Shown here one piece after another: positions 29,036 through 38,477 of a stretch of DNA of 64,000 bases. How positions within the stretch are numbered: position 1 is the first letter of the stretch; every line of letters starts with the position of its first letter. The translations under genes and the position numbers were made by a program. The notes beneath the pieces are model-generated. The model made no database searches. It was not told where the DNA came from and was given only the letters and a program-made list of their open reading frames with translations. This DNA comes from Zhongshania sp. R06B22 (GTDB lineage: Bacteria; Pseudomonadota; Gammaproteobacteria; Pseudomonadales; Spongiibacteraceae): assembly GCF_040892595.1 (NCBI RefSeq), contig NZ_JBFRYB010000001.1, forward strand, positions 1 through 64,000. The letters are read 5' to 3'.

Positions 29036-29797
29036 CTATGTAGATACTGAACGACCGCCATCAACTGCGATTATTTGCCCGGTAATATAAGGGGCATCTG
29101 CCACCAAAAAAGTCACCGTTTGAGCGATATCAGTCGCGTCTCCCTGGCGCTGAAGTGGAACCCGCTGCTTGAGGTGCTGCTTTTCTTTGATGCTGTAATC
29201 GGTCTCTTCTTCTGGCCATAAAATCGCACCCGGAGAAACACCGTTCACGCGAACATCTGGGGCAAGCTCAAGCGCCAATGATTGCGTCATCATCGCCACA
29301 CCCGCTTTAGCCATGGAGTAAATAGGGAAGCCACTCAAGGGCTTCTGAGCATAAATATCAACGAGATTAACGATACAACCTGTACTTGCTTTTAAGGCTG
29401 GCGCCACCGCCTGCGACAGAAAAAATGGCCCCTTCAGATTACTATTGAACAGCGCGTCCCAATCGTTTTCATCCGCGCTCACCACAGGCGTTGGGTAAAA
29501 ACCCGACGCATTATTAATCAATACGTCCAAGCGCTGCCACTGGGATATCGCCTTGGCAGCCAAATTCTTAAGCTCAGTCAAAGAATTCATATCGGCTGCA
29601 AGTATCACCGCAGAATCATCACGCAGGGAATTTAACTCGTCCCGCAACTCTTCAGCGGCGACATGGGAGTGTCGATAATGAATAATAATACGGTAACCGC
29701 GGGCGTGAAGACTGCGGCAAATTTCCGCACCCAAGCGCTGCGCGGCTCCCGTCACTAAGGCAACGGGAGCACTGCCATTGCCCGCCACAACGTTCAC
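29036..29797 (-). CDS. folM: pteridine reductase FolM-type SDR
   Basis: Short-chain dehydrogenase of 253 residues of the FolM/PTR1 type, expected to reduce dihydromonapterin or dihydropterins with NADPH. The cofactor motif is TGAAQRLG, where the Arg marks the pteridine reductase group, and the catalytic Tyr-Lys pair is in YSMAKAG with VSPGAILWPEE following. Its ATG overlaps the stop of the upstream small gene (ATGA). It converges with acs. Confidence 0.85.
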   Translation of the reverse strand: MNVVAGNGSAPVALVTGAAQRLGAEICRSLHARGYRIIIHYRHSHVAAEELRDELNSLRDDSAVILAADMNSLTELKNLAAKAISQWQRLDVLINNASGFYPTPVVSADENDWDALFNSNLKGPFFLSQAVAPALKASTGCIVNLVDIYAQKPLSGFPIYSMAKAGVAMMTQSLALELAPDVRVNGVSPGAILWPEEETDYSIKEKQHLKQRVPLQRQGDATDIAQTVTFLVADAPYITGQIIAVDGGRSVST

Positions 29798-30048
29798 GCC
29801 AAACCACTATCAACGGGGCCAATTAAACAGTCTATACCCTCTTCACGCACGGTCGCTTCTATTTCGAACAAAGCGTCTTGATCAGACTCAAAAGCATCCT
29901 CCCAAGCGGTAGAGTTATTAAACTCATCATAGACTTCGAGCAACCAATTGCCGTCGACATCTTGATAGATCTCCACCCGGATTATCTTTCCGTCCTGCTC
30001 AATTGTGCGGCAGAGGGGCGACAATTTCTTTTCAGTATTCTCGGTCAT
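29794..30048 (-). CDS. small acidic conserved hypothetical protein
   Basis: From the ATG at 30048 the product is 84 residues, acidic and without signal peptide or membrane segment. The sequence alternates predicted beta-strands (RVEIYQDVDGNWLLEVYDE) with an alpha-helix rich in Asp/Glu. It overlaps folM by 4 bp, so translation is coupled. The frame extends upstream to 30111, but the added residues look unrelated. I do not recognise the family, although small acidic proteins beside folM are common in gammaproteobacteria. Confidence 0.65.
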   Translation of the reverse strand: MTENTEKKLSPLCRTIEQDGKIIRVEIYQDVDGNWLLEVYDEFNNSTAWEDAFESDQDALFEIEATVREEGIDCLIGPVDSGLA

Positions 30049-30192
30049 GAAAAACAGCTCATTATAGATGCGATGGCAGATCGCACTATCATACCCAAGG
30101 CATCCGACCATGTGTCCATTAGACTAACTAGAAACTGCCCCCTGACAGTTGCTTAATCGCCGCGCCAGTGGACTTATTGATCTTTCTATTTA

Positions 30193-30963
30193 CTATCGCG
30201 CAGTGTAACCACCATCCATAATCAATTCTGAACCCGTCATATAGCTGGCATCATCAGATGCTAAAAATACTATGCCTTTGGCAATTTCTTCCGGCTCCGC
30301 CATTCGACCCATCGGAATACTCGCCAAAACGCGCTGCGCGAATGCTTCTGCATCACCACTACTTAATCGCGCCAAGGCACCACTCACTAAAGGCGTAACA
30401 ACGTAGCCCGGATGAACGGAATTGACTCTAATAGAGTAATCCTTATCCGCACAATACAAGGCTACAGATTTTGTAAATGCGCGCACCGCCCCTTTACTCG
30501 CATTGTAAGCAGGTAACATCGGGTCACCGACAATACCTTCTATAGAGGAAATATTAACAATACTTCCACCTGAAGCTTTCATCACTCGAATCGCCTCGCG
30601 AGTACCCAAGAACACCGCATCACTATTGATGGCATTGGTTTTGCGCCAACCCGCTAAGGTCTCGTCTTCAATCCCGCAGATATTGGCAATACCCGCATTA
30701 TTAACCAGAATTTGTAAGCCACCGTAACGTGCCACAACATCAGTTATCACGGAGTGCCACTGCGCTTCGTCACAGACATCAAGGCTCAAGAAAATAGCTT
30801 GGTGCCCCGCCGAATTAATTTCAGCAGCCACTTGAGCACCGGATGCTTGGTCGATATCGGTCACCACAACAACGGCACCCGCAGCAGCCAAGCCCTTACT
30901 TGTTGCTGCCCCTATCCCTACGCCGGCACCAGTCACCAATGCCACTTTTCCCTGACAAGACAT
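30193..30963 (-). CDS. SDR family NAD(P)-dependent oxidoreductase
   Basis: Classical short-chain dehydrogenase of 256 residues. It has TGAGVGIG for cofactor binding, VTDID (an acidic end of beta-2, so NAD is preferred), NNAG, and the catalytic Tyr-Lys in YNASKGAVRA. The ATG at 30963 has an AAAGGAG ribosome-binding site; the upstream TTG at 30969 is less likely. It is the last gene of a minus-strand run that ends in a second SDR, 12 bp away. An alcohol substrate in the same degradative route is likely. Confidence 0.85.
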   Translation of the reverse strand: MSCQGKVALVTGAGVGIGAATSKGLAAAGAVVVVTDIDQASGAQVAAEINSAGHQAIFLSLDVCDEAQWHSVITDVVARYGGLQILVNNAGIANICGIEDETLAGWRKTNAINSDAVFLGTREAIRVMKASGGSIVNISSIEGIVGDPMLPAYNASKGAVRAFTKSVALYCADKDYSIRVNSVHPGYVVTPLVSGALARLSSGDAEAFAQRVLASIPMGRMAEPEEIAKGIVFLASDDASYMTGSELIMDGGYTAR

Positions 30964-30975
30964 AAACAATCTCCT

Positions 30976-31797
30976 TTAAGCTGCGCAAAAACCGCCATCA
31001 ACTGTCAGCTCAATTCCGGTTACATAGGAACTGGCATCCGAAGCCAAAAATAATGCCGCATAAGCAATATCCTTCACATTACCTAAGCGCCCCATTGGTA
31101 TCATGGCTGACTTCAGCAAGGCAGCCGCCTCATCAACATTCGCAACGACGCCAATATCAACAAATTCCTGTAAGGCCTGATCCCCCATTGAGGTTTCAAT
31201 CAAACCAGGGTGCAGGGAATTAACACGAACGCCGTAGCCAAACTTGGCAAACTCAACCGCACTATGCTTGCTTAAGGAGCGCACAGCGCCCTTCGTTGCA
31301 CCGTAAATACTGTGGCCAGGAACACCAACCAAGCCCGCAATTGATGACAGATTAATAATGGAACCTCCCCGTCCGAATGTTGATCCCGGCTTCATACTCT
31401 CAGCCGCGGTGCGGGTACCTAAAAAGACTGACTCAATATTGATCTGATTAATTTTACTTACCTGCGCAATCGTGTTGTCTTCAAGCATGCCCCCGATGTA
31501 GATTCCCGCATTATTAAGCAATACATCCCAGCGATTCTTCCATCCTTGCAGCGCTGTCTTTAACTCAGCCCAATCCGCCTCACTTGTCACATCCAGGCGC
31601 ATCGCTCTGGCCTGCAATCCCTGCTCATTTAAATCAGCGGCAATACGCTCACAGGCCTCACGATTAATATCGCTAAGCATCACTGCAGCGCCGGCTTTAG
31701 CAAACAACCGCGCGCAGGCCTCACCAATCCCTGTGCCGGCGCCAGTTACAACCGCAACCTTGCCTTCCAAGCCAAATACGCTCAGTTCTTTATTCAT
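30976..31797 (-). CDS. SDR family NAD(P)-dependent oxidoreductase
   Basis: Second classical SDR, 273 residues, with TGAGTGIG, LSDIN (NAD-type acidic residue), NNAG and YGATKGAVRS. The ATG at 31797 has AGGA at good distance; the ATG at 31803 lies too close to that site. It and the neighbouring SDR are clearly diverged paralogs, suggesting two separate oxidation steps or alternative stereoisomers. It includes an extra insertion of about 15 residues around VANVDEAAALLKSA. Confidence 0.85.
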   Translation of the reverse strand: MNKELSVFGLEGKVAVVTGAGTGIGEACARLFAKAGAAVMLSDINREACERIAADLNEQGLQARAMRLDVTSEADWAELKTALQGWKNRWDVLLNNAGIYIGGMLEDNTIAQVSKINQINIESVFLGTRTAAESMKPGSTFGRGGSIINLSSIAGLVGVPGHSIYGATKGAVRSLSKHSAVEFAKFGYGVRVNSLHPGLIETSMGDQALQEFVDIGVVANVDEAAALLKSAMIPMGRLGNVKDIAYAALFLASDASSYVTGIELTVDGGFCAA

Positions 31798-31843
31798 AAC
31801 CATGTCCTTACTATTATTATTCTTAGTAATCTTCTCGCCATAA

Positions 31844-32836
31844 TTAGTCAGTAATTTCGACTACGGCGCGCCCGCGTATTTGGCCCTGCAAAATTTTACC
31901 TGGGGCAACGGGTAGATCATCGAAAGGGATATTTACCGTCAAGGCTTCCAATTTCGCCATATCTAAATCCTTCGCTAACCTGCCCCACGCTTCTTCTCTT
32001 AATGACATAGGTGCGTGTACAGAATCGACACCAAGCAAAGATACATTGCGCAGTGCAAAGGGCATCATATTAGCTGGGAGGTCCAGACCTTGAGCCAAGC
32101 CACAGGCGGTCACTACACCGCTGTAATGAAGCTGCGCTATGACGTTTGCCAAGGTATGACTGCCGCAAGAATCGACAGCAGCAGCCCAACGCGGTGCTTG
32201 CATCATCTCACCCGGCTCAGAGAGCTCGGCGCGGTTTATCACGTCGCTAGCACCAAGACCTTTTAGAAAGTCTGCTTCTTGCAAGCGACCTGTTGACGCC
32301 GTAACCCGGTAGCCCAGCGCAGACAGCAATGAAATTGCCACGGTGCCTACGCCACCTGATGCGCCGGTGACTAGGACAACACCTGATTCAGGTCTAACAT
32401 CCATTTTTTCTAAGCGCATCACCGATAACATCGCGGTGTATCCCGCCGTGCCAATTGCCATCGCCTGACGAGTGTTAATACCTGCAGGCAGTTTTACTAG
32501 GTAGTCGGCATTGGTACGAAGCCGCTGAGTGTATCCACCATGATGGGTTTCCGACGCGCCGTAGCCATTCATCACCACTTTATCTCCAACAATAAAGCGA
32601 GGGTTATCCGAGCTAGCAACCGTACCGGCCATATCAATACCCAAAATCAAGCGGTCTTGCTGAACGATGGGAATGGCATCACTCATTGCCAAACCGTCCT
32701 TATAGTTCAAAGTAGAATACTCAACGGCAATTTCCACATCGCCGTCACCAATATCTGATGCCGCCAGCTGCTCAAAACCCACTGATAGTTTTCCGTCTTG
32801 GCGTGTCGCCACCAAGGCCTTATACGTCTGTTCCAT
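31844..32836 (-). CDS. YhdH/AcuI-type zinc-independent quinone/acryloyl-CoA reductase
   Basis: Medium-chain reductase of 330 residues without the zinc-binding cysteines. YhdH/AcuI features are NYKDGLA near the N-terminus, GTAGYTAMLSV, the cofactor loop TGASGGVGTVA, and SLLGVDSV. AcuI reduces acryloyl-CoA to propionyl-CoA, but the broader family acts on other enones; here it would fit reduction of an unsaturated CoA intermediate. A GAGGTAGATG ribosome-binding region precedes the ATG. It sits between the SDR pair and the ligase-thiolase-dehydrogenase group. Confidence 0.85.
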   Translation of the reverse strand: MEQTYKALVATRQDGKLSVGFEQLAASDIGDGDVEIAVEYSTLNYKDGLAMSDAIPIVQQDRLILGIDMAGTVASSDNPRFIVGDKVVMNGYGASETHHGGYTQRLRTNADYLVKLPAGINTRQAMAIGTAGYTAMLSVMRLEKMDVRPESGVVLVTGASGGVGTVAISLLSALGYRVTASTGRLQEADFLKGLGASDVINRAELSEPGEMMQAPRWAAAVDSCGSHTLANVIAQLHYSGVVTACGLAQGLDLPANMMPFALRNVSLLGVDSVHAPMSLREEAWGRLAKDLDMAKLEALTVNIPFDDLPVAPGKILQGQIRGRAVVEITD

Positions 32837-33044
32837 ATCATCTACCTCACAATAAAATCATTAGCTGCCAAAGCGGCGCAACGCTAGGCAAATAGTAGTT
32901 ATCAATACCCTATGAATTCACCATTATGTTATGACCAAATCTCGAGGGCCTAATGCGCACCTTTGAACATGGTTTAAATCAGGGGTATAGTCGGAAAAAT
33001 CATTTTTCTTGTTATTTAAAAAATAGAAAACTTTAGTATTTTAT

Positions 33045-34649
33045 TTATGACGCCACATCGTAGATATGATTCTTTTGCTCCATAAACAATTCATAGCAAA
33101 ATCTGGACTGCGGTTTTTCCGACGCCGTTTTTGGAATTTCCGCCATCACCTGAATATAACTCGGCAAATCATTTCGACCCAAAGCATCTCTACAATGGTT
33201 AACTAACACATCAGGATCAAATAGCTTCGCTTCAACAGGAACAACTGCAGCAATAATGTCTTTTTCCCCGGGAGCGCCATTTAGCGATGGAATACCGTAG
33301 ACAAACACATCCTCAATATCATCGAATTCAGCGATGATTTTTTCTATTTTTGCAATATCAACAAACTCGCCATTACGTCTAACTTCATCACCTTTGCGGC
33401 TGTCAAAGTAAAACCAGCCGTCTTCGTCTTGATGGCCAATATCACCCATGTACAGAACACCGTTACGGGTCTTTTTATTCGATGATTCCGGATTTTTATA
33501 ATATTCAACCGCCAACTTCGGCCCCGCAGCAGCCTCAAATACAATTTCGCCACGCTGACCTGGCGGGCAGGCAGCACCTTCTTCATTAACAATCCGCGCT
33601 ATTAAGCTTTCCGGTGGTTTGCCGATACTGCCGACTGGACCGGCCCCAGGCGGATTAAACATCATGCCACCCTCGGCAGCGCCGTAGAATTCAAAAAGCT
33701 CGACATTAAATCGCTTGCTGAAGTCACTCCATATAGCAGCAGGCATACCGGCACTTAGAATAAACCGCACGGGGTTGTTTCTGTCACTCGCGCGAACTGC
33801 TTCACTATAAATAGCAGTGGTCATACCGCCAAGTAAGTTAAAGGTAGTGCAGTCATAGGCTCGGCAGATATCCCACAATCTAGACTTAGTGAATTTTCTA
33901 CTAATAACACCGCGCAAACCCATTTTTAAAATATTGCCCAAACTAATGAGCTGAGCATTGGCGTGAGTAAGTGACAAACCGGTATATGGCCGATCATGTT
34001 CTGTCAGGCCAATCATTGGCCCTATCGATGAAACCGTATCGTAACGAGTGTAAGGCGCACGAATAGCCTTAGGATCCCCGGTAGTACCTGATGTATAGAG
34101 CATTTGCATCGTCTCATCGGCACTGCGCACTCGTCCCTGATTTTCTGTCAGTGATGCCAAGGAGATATCACTCCATCTTTTAAGACGTAAATCATTGATC
34201 GGCAACTTAACTAACTCACCACTGGAGACCACCCAAATCCAGCGTATCTGCGGCAAACTCTTACACGCGGCCAAAACGTTATGAAGACAATAATCTGCAC
34301 AGACGACACCCTTACAATCTGCCCAGCTAAGCATATACTCCAAACGCTCACCATTTGTACGCGGATCTATCGGCACAAATACTGTCGCGGCAAGCGAGCT
34401 ACCGACCATGCAGTCGACAAACTCAGGATGGTTCTGCATCACAATACCAAAGCTTTCACCCGGCGCCATATCTTCGTTTTTCAATGCTGAAAAGACCCGC
34501 TGCCCCTGGTCCCATAAATTACGGTAGGTTCTTATTTCATGTTCAAGATCACCACAGGGTAGTAGGTTGACGAAAGTCAGTACATCTAGGTTGGGACTGG
34601 CATTTTTCTTATCTTCAATCAAGTTCGAAAATATTCTAAGGTCCTTCAT
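33045..34649 (-). CDS. AMP-dependent acyl-CoA ligase (CaiC-like)
   Basis: ANL-superfamily ligase of 534 residues. The P-loop motif is LYTSGTTGDPKAIRA, followed by FYGAAEGG, DIGHQDEDGWFYFDSR and a C-terminal PKTASEKPQSR with the catalytic lysine. It would activate the carboxylate that enters the cluster's beta-oxidation genes. The overall look resembles crotonobetaine/carnitine-CoA ligases, but the substrate is not predictable. Its stop is separated from the reductase gene by 208 bp of AT-rich DNA; the thiolase gene is 14 bp upstream. Confidence 0.82.
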   Translation of the reverse strand: MKDLRIFSNLIEDKKNASPNLDVLTFVNLLPCGDLEHEIRTYRNLWDQGQRVFSALKNEDMAPGESFGIVMQNHPEFVDCMVGSSLAATVFVPIDPRTNGERLEYMLSWADCKGVVCADYCLHNVLAACKSLPQIRWIWVVSSGELVKLPINDLRLKRWSDISLASLTENQGRVRSADETMQMLYTSGTTGDPKAIRAPYTRYDTVSSIGPMIGLTEHDRPYTGLSLTHANAQLISLGNILKMGLRGVISRKFTKSRLWDICRAYDCTTFNLLGGMTTAIYSEAVRASDRNNPVRFILSAGMPAAIWSDFSKRFNVELFEFYGAAEGGMMFNPPGAGPVGSIGKPPESLIARIVNEEGAACPPGQRGEIVFEAAAGPKLAVEYYKNPESSNKKTRNGVLYMGDIGHQDEDGWFYFDSRKGDEVRRNGEFVDIAKIEKIIAEFDDIEDVFVYGIPSLNGAPGEKDIIAAVVPVEAKLFDPDVLVNHCRDALGRNDLPSYIQVMAEIPKTASEKPQSRFCYELFMEQKNHIYDVAS

Positions 34650-34662
34650 CTTCGATCCCCTA

Positions 34663-35898
34663 TTATTCTTTTGTTAAAATACTGAGCACCAAAGCAGCGG
34701 CATCTGTGCCGATATAACCACCACCGTTTTCAGCTAGCGCAACCCTAGCACCACTTACTTGGCGCGCGCCCGCCTCCCCGCGCAGCTGCATCACCAACTC
34801 CACTATCTGGGCCGCGCCGGTAGCTCCTATCGGATGCCCCTTTCTCATAAGACCCCCAGAGGTATTCACTGGGACCCTGCCACCAAGTGACGACGCACCA
34901 CTTTCTACATACTCTCCACCGGCGCCGGCTTCACACAAACCCAAGTATTCGTAGTATTTTATTTCTGAAATAGCAGATGCATCGTGAAGCTCGACACAAT
35001 TAAGATCTTGAGGCCCCAAACTAGCATCCTCGTACAGCTCTGAAACCGCACTAGACACCATAGGTAGCTCACCCTCCTCGACATCCCAGCCGCTATGCAG
35101 ACTAGATGCGTTGACCCGGATGCAGCGTTTTTTACCTATCTTTTTCGCAAAGCGATCACTGACAACGACGACTGCCGCAGCCCCATCGCCTATGGGCGCG
35201 CACATAGGCAAGGTAAGCGGAGCGACAATTTCCCTCGCTGAGAGCACCTCGGCAATCGTGACAATACTACGAAATTGAGATTTTGGATTTAAGCTACCGT
35301 GAAGCGAGTTTTTTGCAGAAACTGCCGCCAATTGTCTTTGTGTTGTGCCGTAGCGATGCATGTGTTCGCGGGCCCAGGTCGCGTAAATATCAATAAATAT
35401 TGATCGACTACTGCCAGCCCCCGACATATCTAAAGGCTGACCGATAGCGTCGTTTCGCGCCTTCAAGCGCGCCTTGATTGCATCCGTTTGGGTAACATCG
35501 ATAGCGCCAGTAAAAACCGAGAATGTTTTATTTTTATCTTCGTGATAGAGCTTTTCATAACCACACACCAACACCACATCATAGACACCTAACGTCACCA
35601 TAGTGCACGCTTGCTGAAAAGCAGTTGCCGACGTTGCGCAAGCATTTTCTATGTTAACGACGGGAATCTTTCCAATACCCATGCTTCGCAATGCTACTTG
35701 GCCAGACACACAGACCTGGCCAGTGATGACGCTCGCCGCAGCATTACCCATGTAAGCGGCATTGAGATCCCCCTTGCTGATACCGGCATCTTTTAATGCA
35801 TCCGCAATGGACGCACACGCCAACTCATTAAGGGTTTTATCTATGGCGTTGCCAAACGGAGTCATACCGACACCGGCAACGTAAGCAACTTGCCTCAC
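34663..35898 (-). CDS. thiolase, SCP2/lipid-transfer type
   Basis: Acetyl-CoA acyltransferase-like protein of 411 residues that starts with GTG. The nucleophilic Cys is in NACATSATAF, the HDASA and GHPIGATGAAQ histidine motifs are present, but the second catalytic cysteine of ordinary thiolases is absent: the C-terminal motif is ENGGGYIGTDA. This is the SCP-x/non-canonical thiolase pattern, often used for branched or ring-cleaved acyl-CoA, as in steroid and terpenoid catabolism. It lies between the ligase and acyl-CoA dehydrogenase genes. Confidence 0.85.
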   Translation of the reverse strand: MRQVAYVAGVGMTPFGNAIDKTLNELACASIADALKDAGISKGDLNAAYMGNAAASVITGQVCVSGQVALRSMGIGKIPVVNIENACATSATAFQQACTMVTLGVYDVVLVCGYEKLYHEDKNKTFSVFTGAIDVTQTDAIKARLKARNDAIGQPLDMSGAGSSRSIFIDIYATWAREHMHRYGTTQRQLAAVSAKNSLHGSLNPKSQFRSIVTIAEVLSAREIVAPLTLPMCAPIGDGAAAVVVVSDRFAKKIGKKRCIRVNASSLHSGWDVEEGELPMVSSAVSELYEDASLGPQDLNCVELHDASAISEIKYYEYLGLCEAGAGGEYVESGASSLGGRVPVNTSGGLMRKGHPIGATGAAQIVELVMQLRGEAGARQVSGARVALAENGGGYIGTDAAALVLSILTKE

Positions 35899-35913
35899 GG
35901 TTAAACCCTCTTA

Positions 35914-37242
35914 TTAAAATTTGGCGCTATCGATGAGGTAGCTACCACCCTTGAGAGCCAGCACCTCGTTGCATCCGTCTTCGATTAGCGAAGCCCTGGC
36001 GTCTCTCAGCATTTTTTCTAGAGGATATTCTTTAGTCAGACCATTACCGCCAAAAATTTGCAAAGCGTCGCTGGTGACTTCGTATGAGTGCTGTGTGCCC
36101 GTCGTCTTAGAGAACATCGCAGCGCACAAGGACGGCGTACCCAGCTCAGGATCATTATTAAAATTTAATCCACGACGAGTAAGAGATCGTGATATCTCGA
36201 CCTTTCTGAACATATGAAACAAACGACTGCGCACTGACTGATGATGGATAATTGGGACCCCGCCAGCGATTCTTTGGTGAGCATAGTCTAGCGCCAAATC
36301 TGCGGCAGCCTGCGCCAGGCCAGTAAACGTCGCCCCCATCAAGGCATTAGCCTCGGCGTGAATACAATATACGGCGCGCTGATAATCTTCAGGTCCGGCA
36401 AGTAAGTACTTACGTGGGATACGCACATTGTCGAAAAATATTTCACCTTGATTTAGTGCTCGCTGGCCAAGCTTATCTAGCGGCTTACCACGGCTTATAC
36501 CTGGAAGATCCATTGGAAATACTAAAGCACAACCTTCAGTGGCGGACGCTCCATTACCAGAATCTGCAGCACAGTAAATAATGCAAACGTCTGCAATAAC
36601 GCCATTAGATACCCATGCTGATTTTTGTCCATGCAAAACAATGTCGTCGCCCGTTAAATCAGCTACCAGATTAGGCCGACCATATGAGCTTCCCGGATAG
36701 ACAACACTACGACTTGGATCGAGCATATCGGAGCCGTGGTCTGGCTCAGTGATACCCCAACAACCCAACATTGAATCGGGAAATTCCTCGAGTAGATCTG
36801 TACGACCAAACTTTGCGCAAAGCCACTGGGGCAGGATTCCCGCGCCAACTGATATCGCAAGACCTGCATCTCCATAACCTAGCTCTTCAAACAAAATAGA
36901 AAATAACAGTGCGGCTTCCTGAGGCTCCATCTCACCGAGAGCTTCAATAGTTACGCCCAGCTCCAAGTATTTTTCTCGAAACTCCCAAAACGGAGAATCT
37001 TTCGCAATGGCCTCTTCTGGCGTCATACGATCTAGTTTTATGCCTATGGGTCTGGCGACATTTAGCGCGAAATTACGGAGAGTTTGCTGAAAATCGGCAA
37101 TATGTTCAGGCAAGCTGGCTTCGGCACCAGATAAGGTGAACTTCCCTCGCGGGCTTGCATCCCAAGAGTATATCGGCGCGTCCAAATTCCTGTAATCCAC
37201 AGCTGATTGCACGTTAATTTTTTTTGCTGTTTGAGTAGACAT
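35914..37242 (-). CDS. acyl-CoA dehydrogenase
   Basis: Flavin-dependent dehydrogenase of 442 residues introducing the 2,3 double bond in acyl-CoA. It has GCWGITEPDHGSD (FAD/substrate site), KLGQRALNQGEIFFDNVRIP, and IFGGNGLTKEYPLEKMLRDAR. The catalytic base is probably the Glu in EDGCNEVLALKGG. The ATG has a GAGGTGAG ribosome-binding site. It is the first gene of the minus-strand catabolic operon, divergent from the AraC gene at 37392. Confidence 0.9.
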   Translation of the reverse strand: MSTQTAKKINVQSAVDYRNLDAPIYSWDASPRGKFTLSGAEASLPEHIADFQQTLRNFALNVARPIGIKLDRMTPEEAIAKDSPFWEFREKYLELGVTIEALGEMEPQEAALLFSILFEELGYGDAGLAISVGAGILPQWLCAKFGRTDLLEEFPDSMLGCWGITEPDHGSDMLDPSRSVVYPGSSYGRPNLVADLTGDDIVLHGQKSAWVSNGVIADVCIIYCAADSGNGASATEGCALVFPMDLPGISRGKPLDKLGQRALNQGEIFFDNVRIPRKYLLAGPEDYQRAVYCIHAEANALMGATFTGLAQAAADLALDYAHQRIAGGVPIIHHQSVRSRLFHMFRKVEISRSLTRRGLNFNNDPELGTPSLCAAMFSKTTGTQHSYEVTSDALQIFGGNGLTKEYPLEKMLRDARASLIEDGCNEVLALKGGSYLIDSAKF

Positions 37243-37391
37243 GTGCTCACCTCGATTTTTATGTTTTTTATAAAATCTCTATGTTTGGGTAACCATACTA
37301 GCGAGGTGAATTGAAAAGTTAGATGTTTACAGAAGACAATATGATTGTTAATTTACGACAGCGTACAAAAACAAAATAAGAGAGCCCGCTC

Positions 37392-38477
37392 ATGGAGCTA
37401 AGGTCGTCATTAAGCACGCCTCCTGCCAGACACCTGAGTTATGGGCTCAACCCCCTAATTTCCTTACTCAAAGAATACAAATTAGATCCTGCGCCTATGC
37501 TAGCCGCGGCAGGTATACCACCCAAGGCACTTGAAGATCCAAGCTATGAATTAACACCTCATCAGGAATTAAGCTTCACTACCGACGTTATTCGCGGCAT
37601 TGATATTCCTGAAATCGGCTTAATTGTCGGAAGACGCTACCATCTGTCGGCCTACGGACTACTGGGCCTAGCTATTATGACCAGTGAAAATCTGCTGGCA
37701 GGTATGACTGTTCTGTACAAGAATATTTTGATGACATGGACTTACATGCTCTGGAATACCACGGTGCGTGGAGATCGGGCCTATGTCAGTCTTGAAGCAC
37801 TTAGAGATCTCGGCGGAAGCCAACAATATATGATTGATAGAGGCCTAGTTGCTTCACACACAATTTTTAAAGAAGCGCTCGGGCAGGAACTTCCCGTGCT
37901 CGAAGTGCACCTTAAACAAGCTAAGCCCAGTTATGCAGAAGTGTATAGGGAGTATTTTAACTGCCCTGTACACTTTGATTCTGCAGAGAACTACTACGCT
38001 TTCGAGAGTAAGCTGCTGTATCAGCCACTTGCCCAATCGGAACCAGAGACGGCAAGAATATACGGTAGTCAATGCGAGAATATCTGCCTAAAATTAGCAA
38101 AAAATAGCACCTTTTCAGATATTATCCGCAATCAGATTTTATCGTCACCCAGAGAGATATTTACGCTAGAAACAGTGGCTAACCGTATTAATATGACCGC
38201 CCGTACAGTGCAGCGCAAACTGAGTGCGGAGAATAGCAGCTACAAGGGAATTCTCGAAGACGTACGCCAGAATCTCGCCATCGAATATTTGCAAAGTACT
38301 AAGTTTACGATTGAAGAAATCGCTGTAAGACTGGGGTACTCGGATTCATCGAGTTTTTGTCATGCCTATAAACGCTGGACGGGGGTCAATCCCAGCGATC
38401 TACGTCAACGAGGCTATACGGCGAAGGTCCCGCGGAACTCTGATGGCGCAAGCCCTGCCCATCGCCGAAAAGCATGA
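37392..38477 (+). CDS. AraC-family transcriptional regulator
   Basis: Regulator of 361 residues with an OruR/ToxR-type arabinose-binding-like N-terminal domain (about 20-210) and a C-terminal double HTH (TLETVANRINMTARTVQRKL, then EEIAVRLGYSDSSSFCHAYKRW). It is divergent from the acyl-CoA dehydrogenase operon and most likely controls it. Its 3' end overlaps the second AraC gene by 64 bp, tail to tail. Confidence 0.88.
   Translation: MELRSSLSTPPARHLSYGLNPLISLLKEYKLDPAPMLAAAGIPPKALEDPSYELTPHQELSFTTDVIRGIDIPEIGLIVGRRYHLSAYGLLGLAIMTSENLLAGMTVLYKNILMTWTYMLWNTTVRGDRAYVSLEALRDLGGSQQYMIDRGLVASHTIFKEALGQELPVLEVHLKQAKPSYAEVYREYFNCPVHFDSAENYYAFESKLLYQPLAQSEPETARIYGSQCENICLKLAKNSTFSDIIRNQILSSPREIFTLETVANRINMTARTVQRKLSAENSSYKGILEDVRQNLAIEYLQSTKFTIEEIAVRLGYSDSSSFCHAYKRWTGVNPSDLRQRGYTAKVPRNSDGASPAHRRKA

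Noticed and set aside
30193..37242. DMSP/acrylate degradation cluster because of the AcuI-like gene
   Set aside because: No DMSP lyase, acrylate-CoA hydratase or dddA/dddC-type genes are nearby; AcuI-like reductases are widespread.
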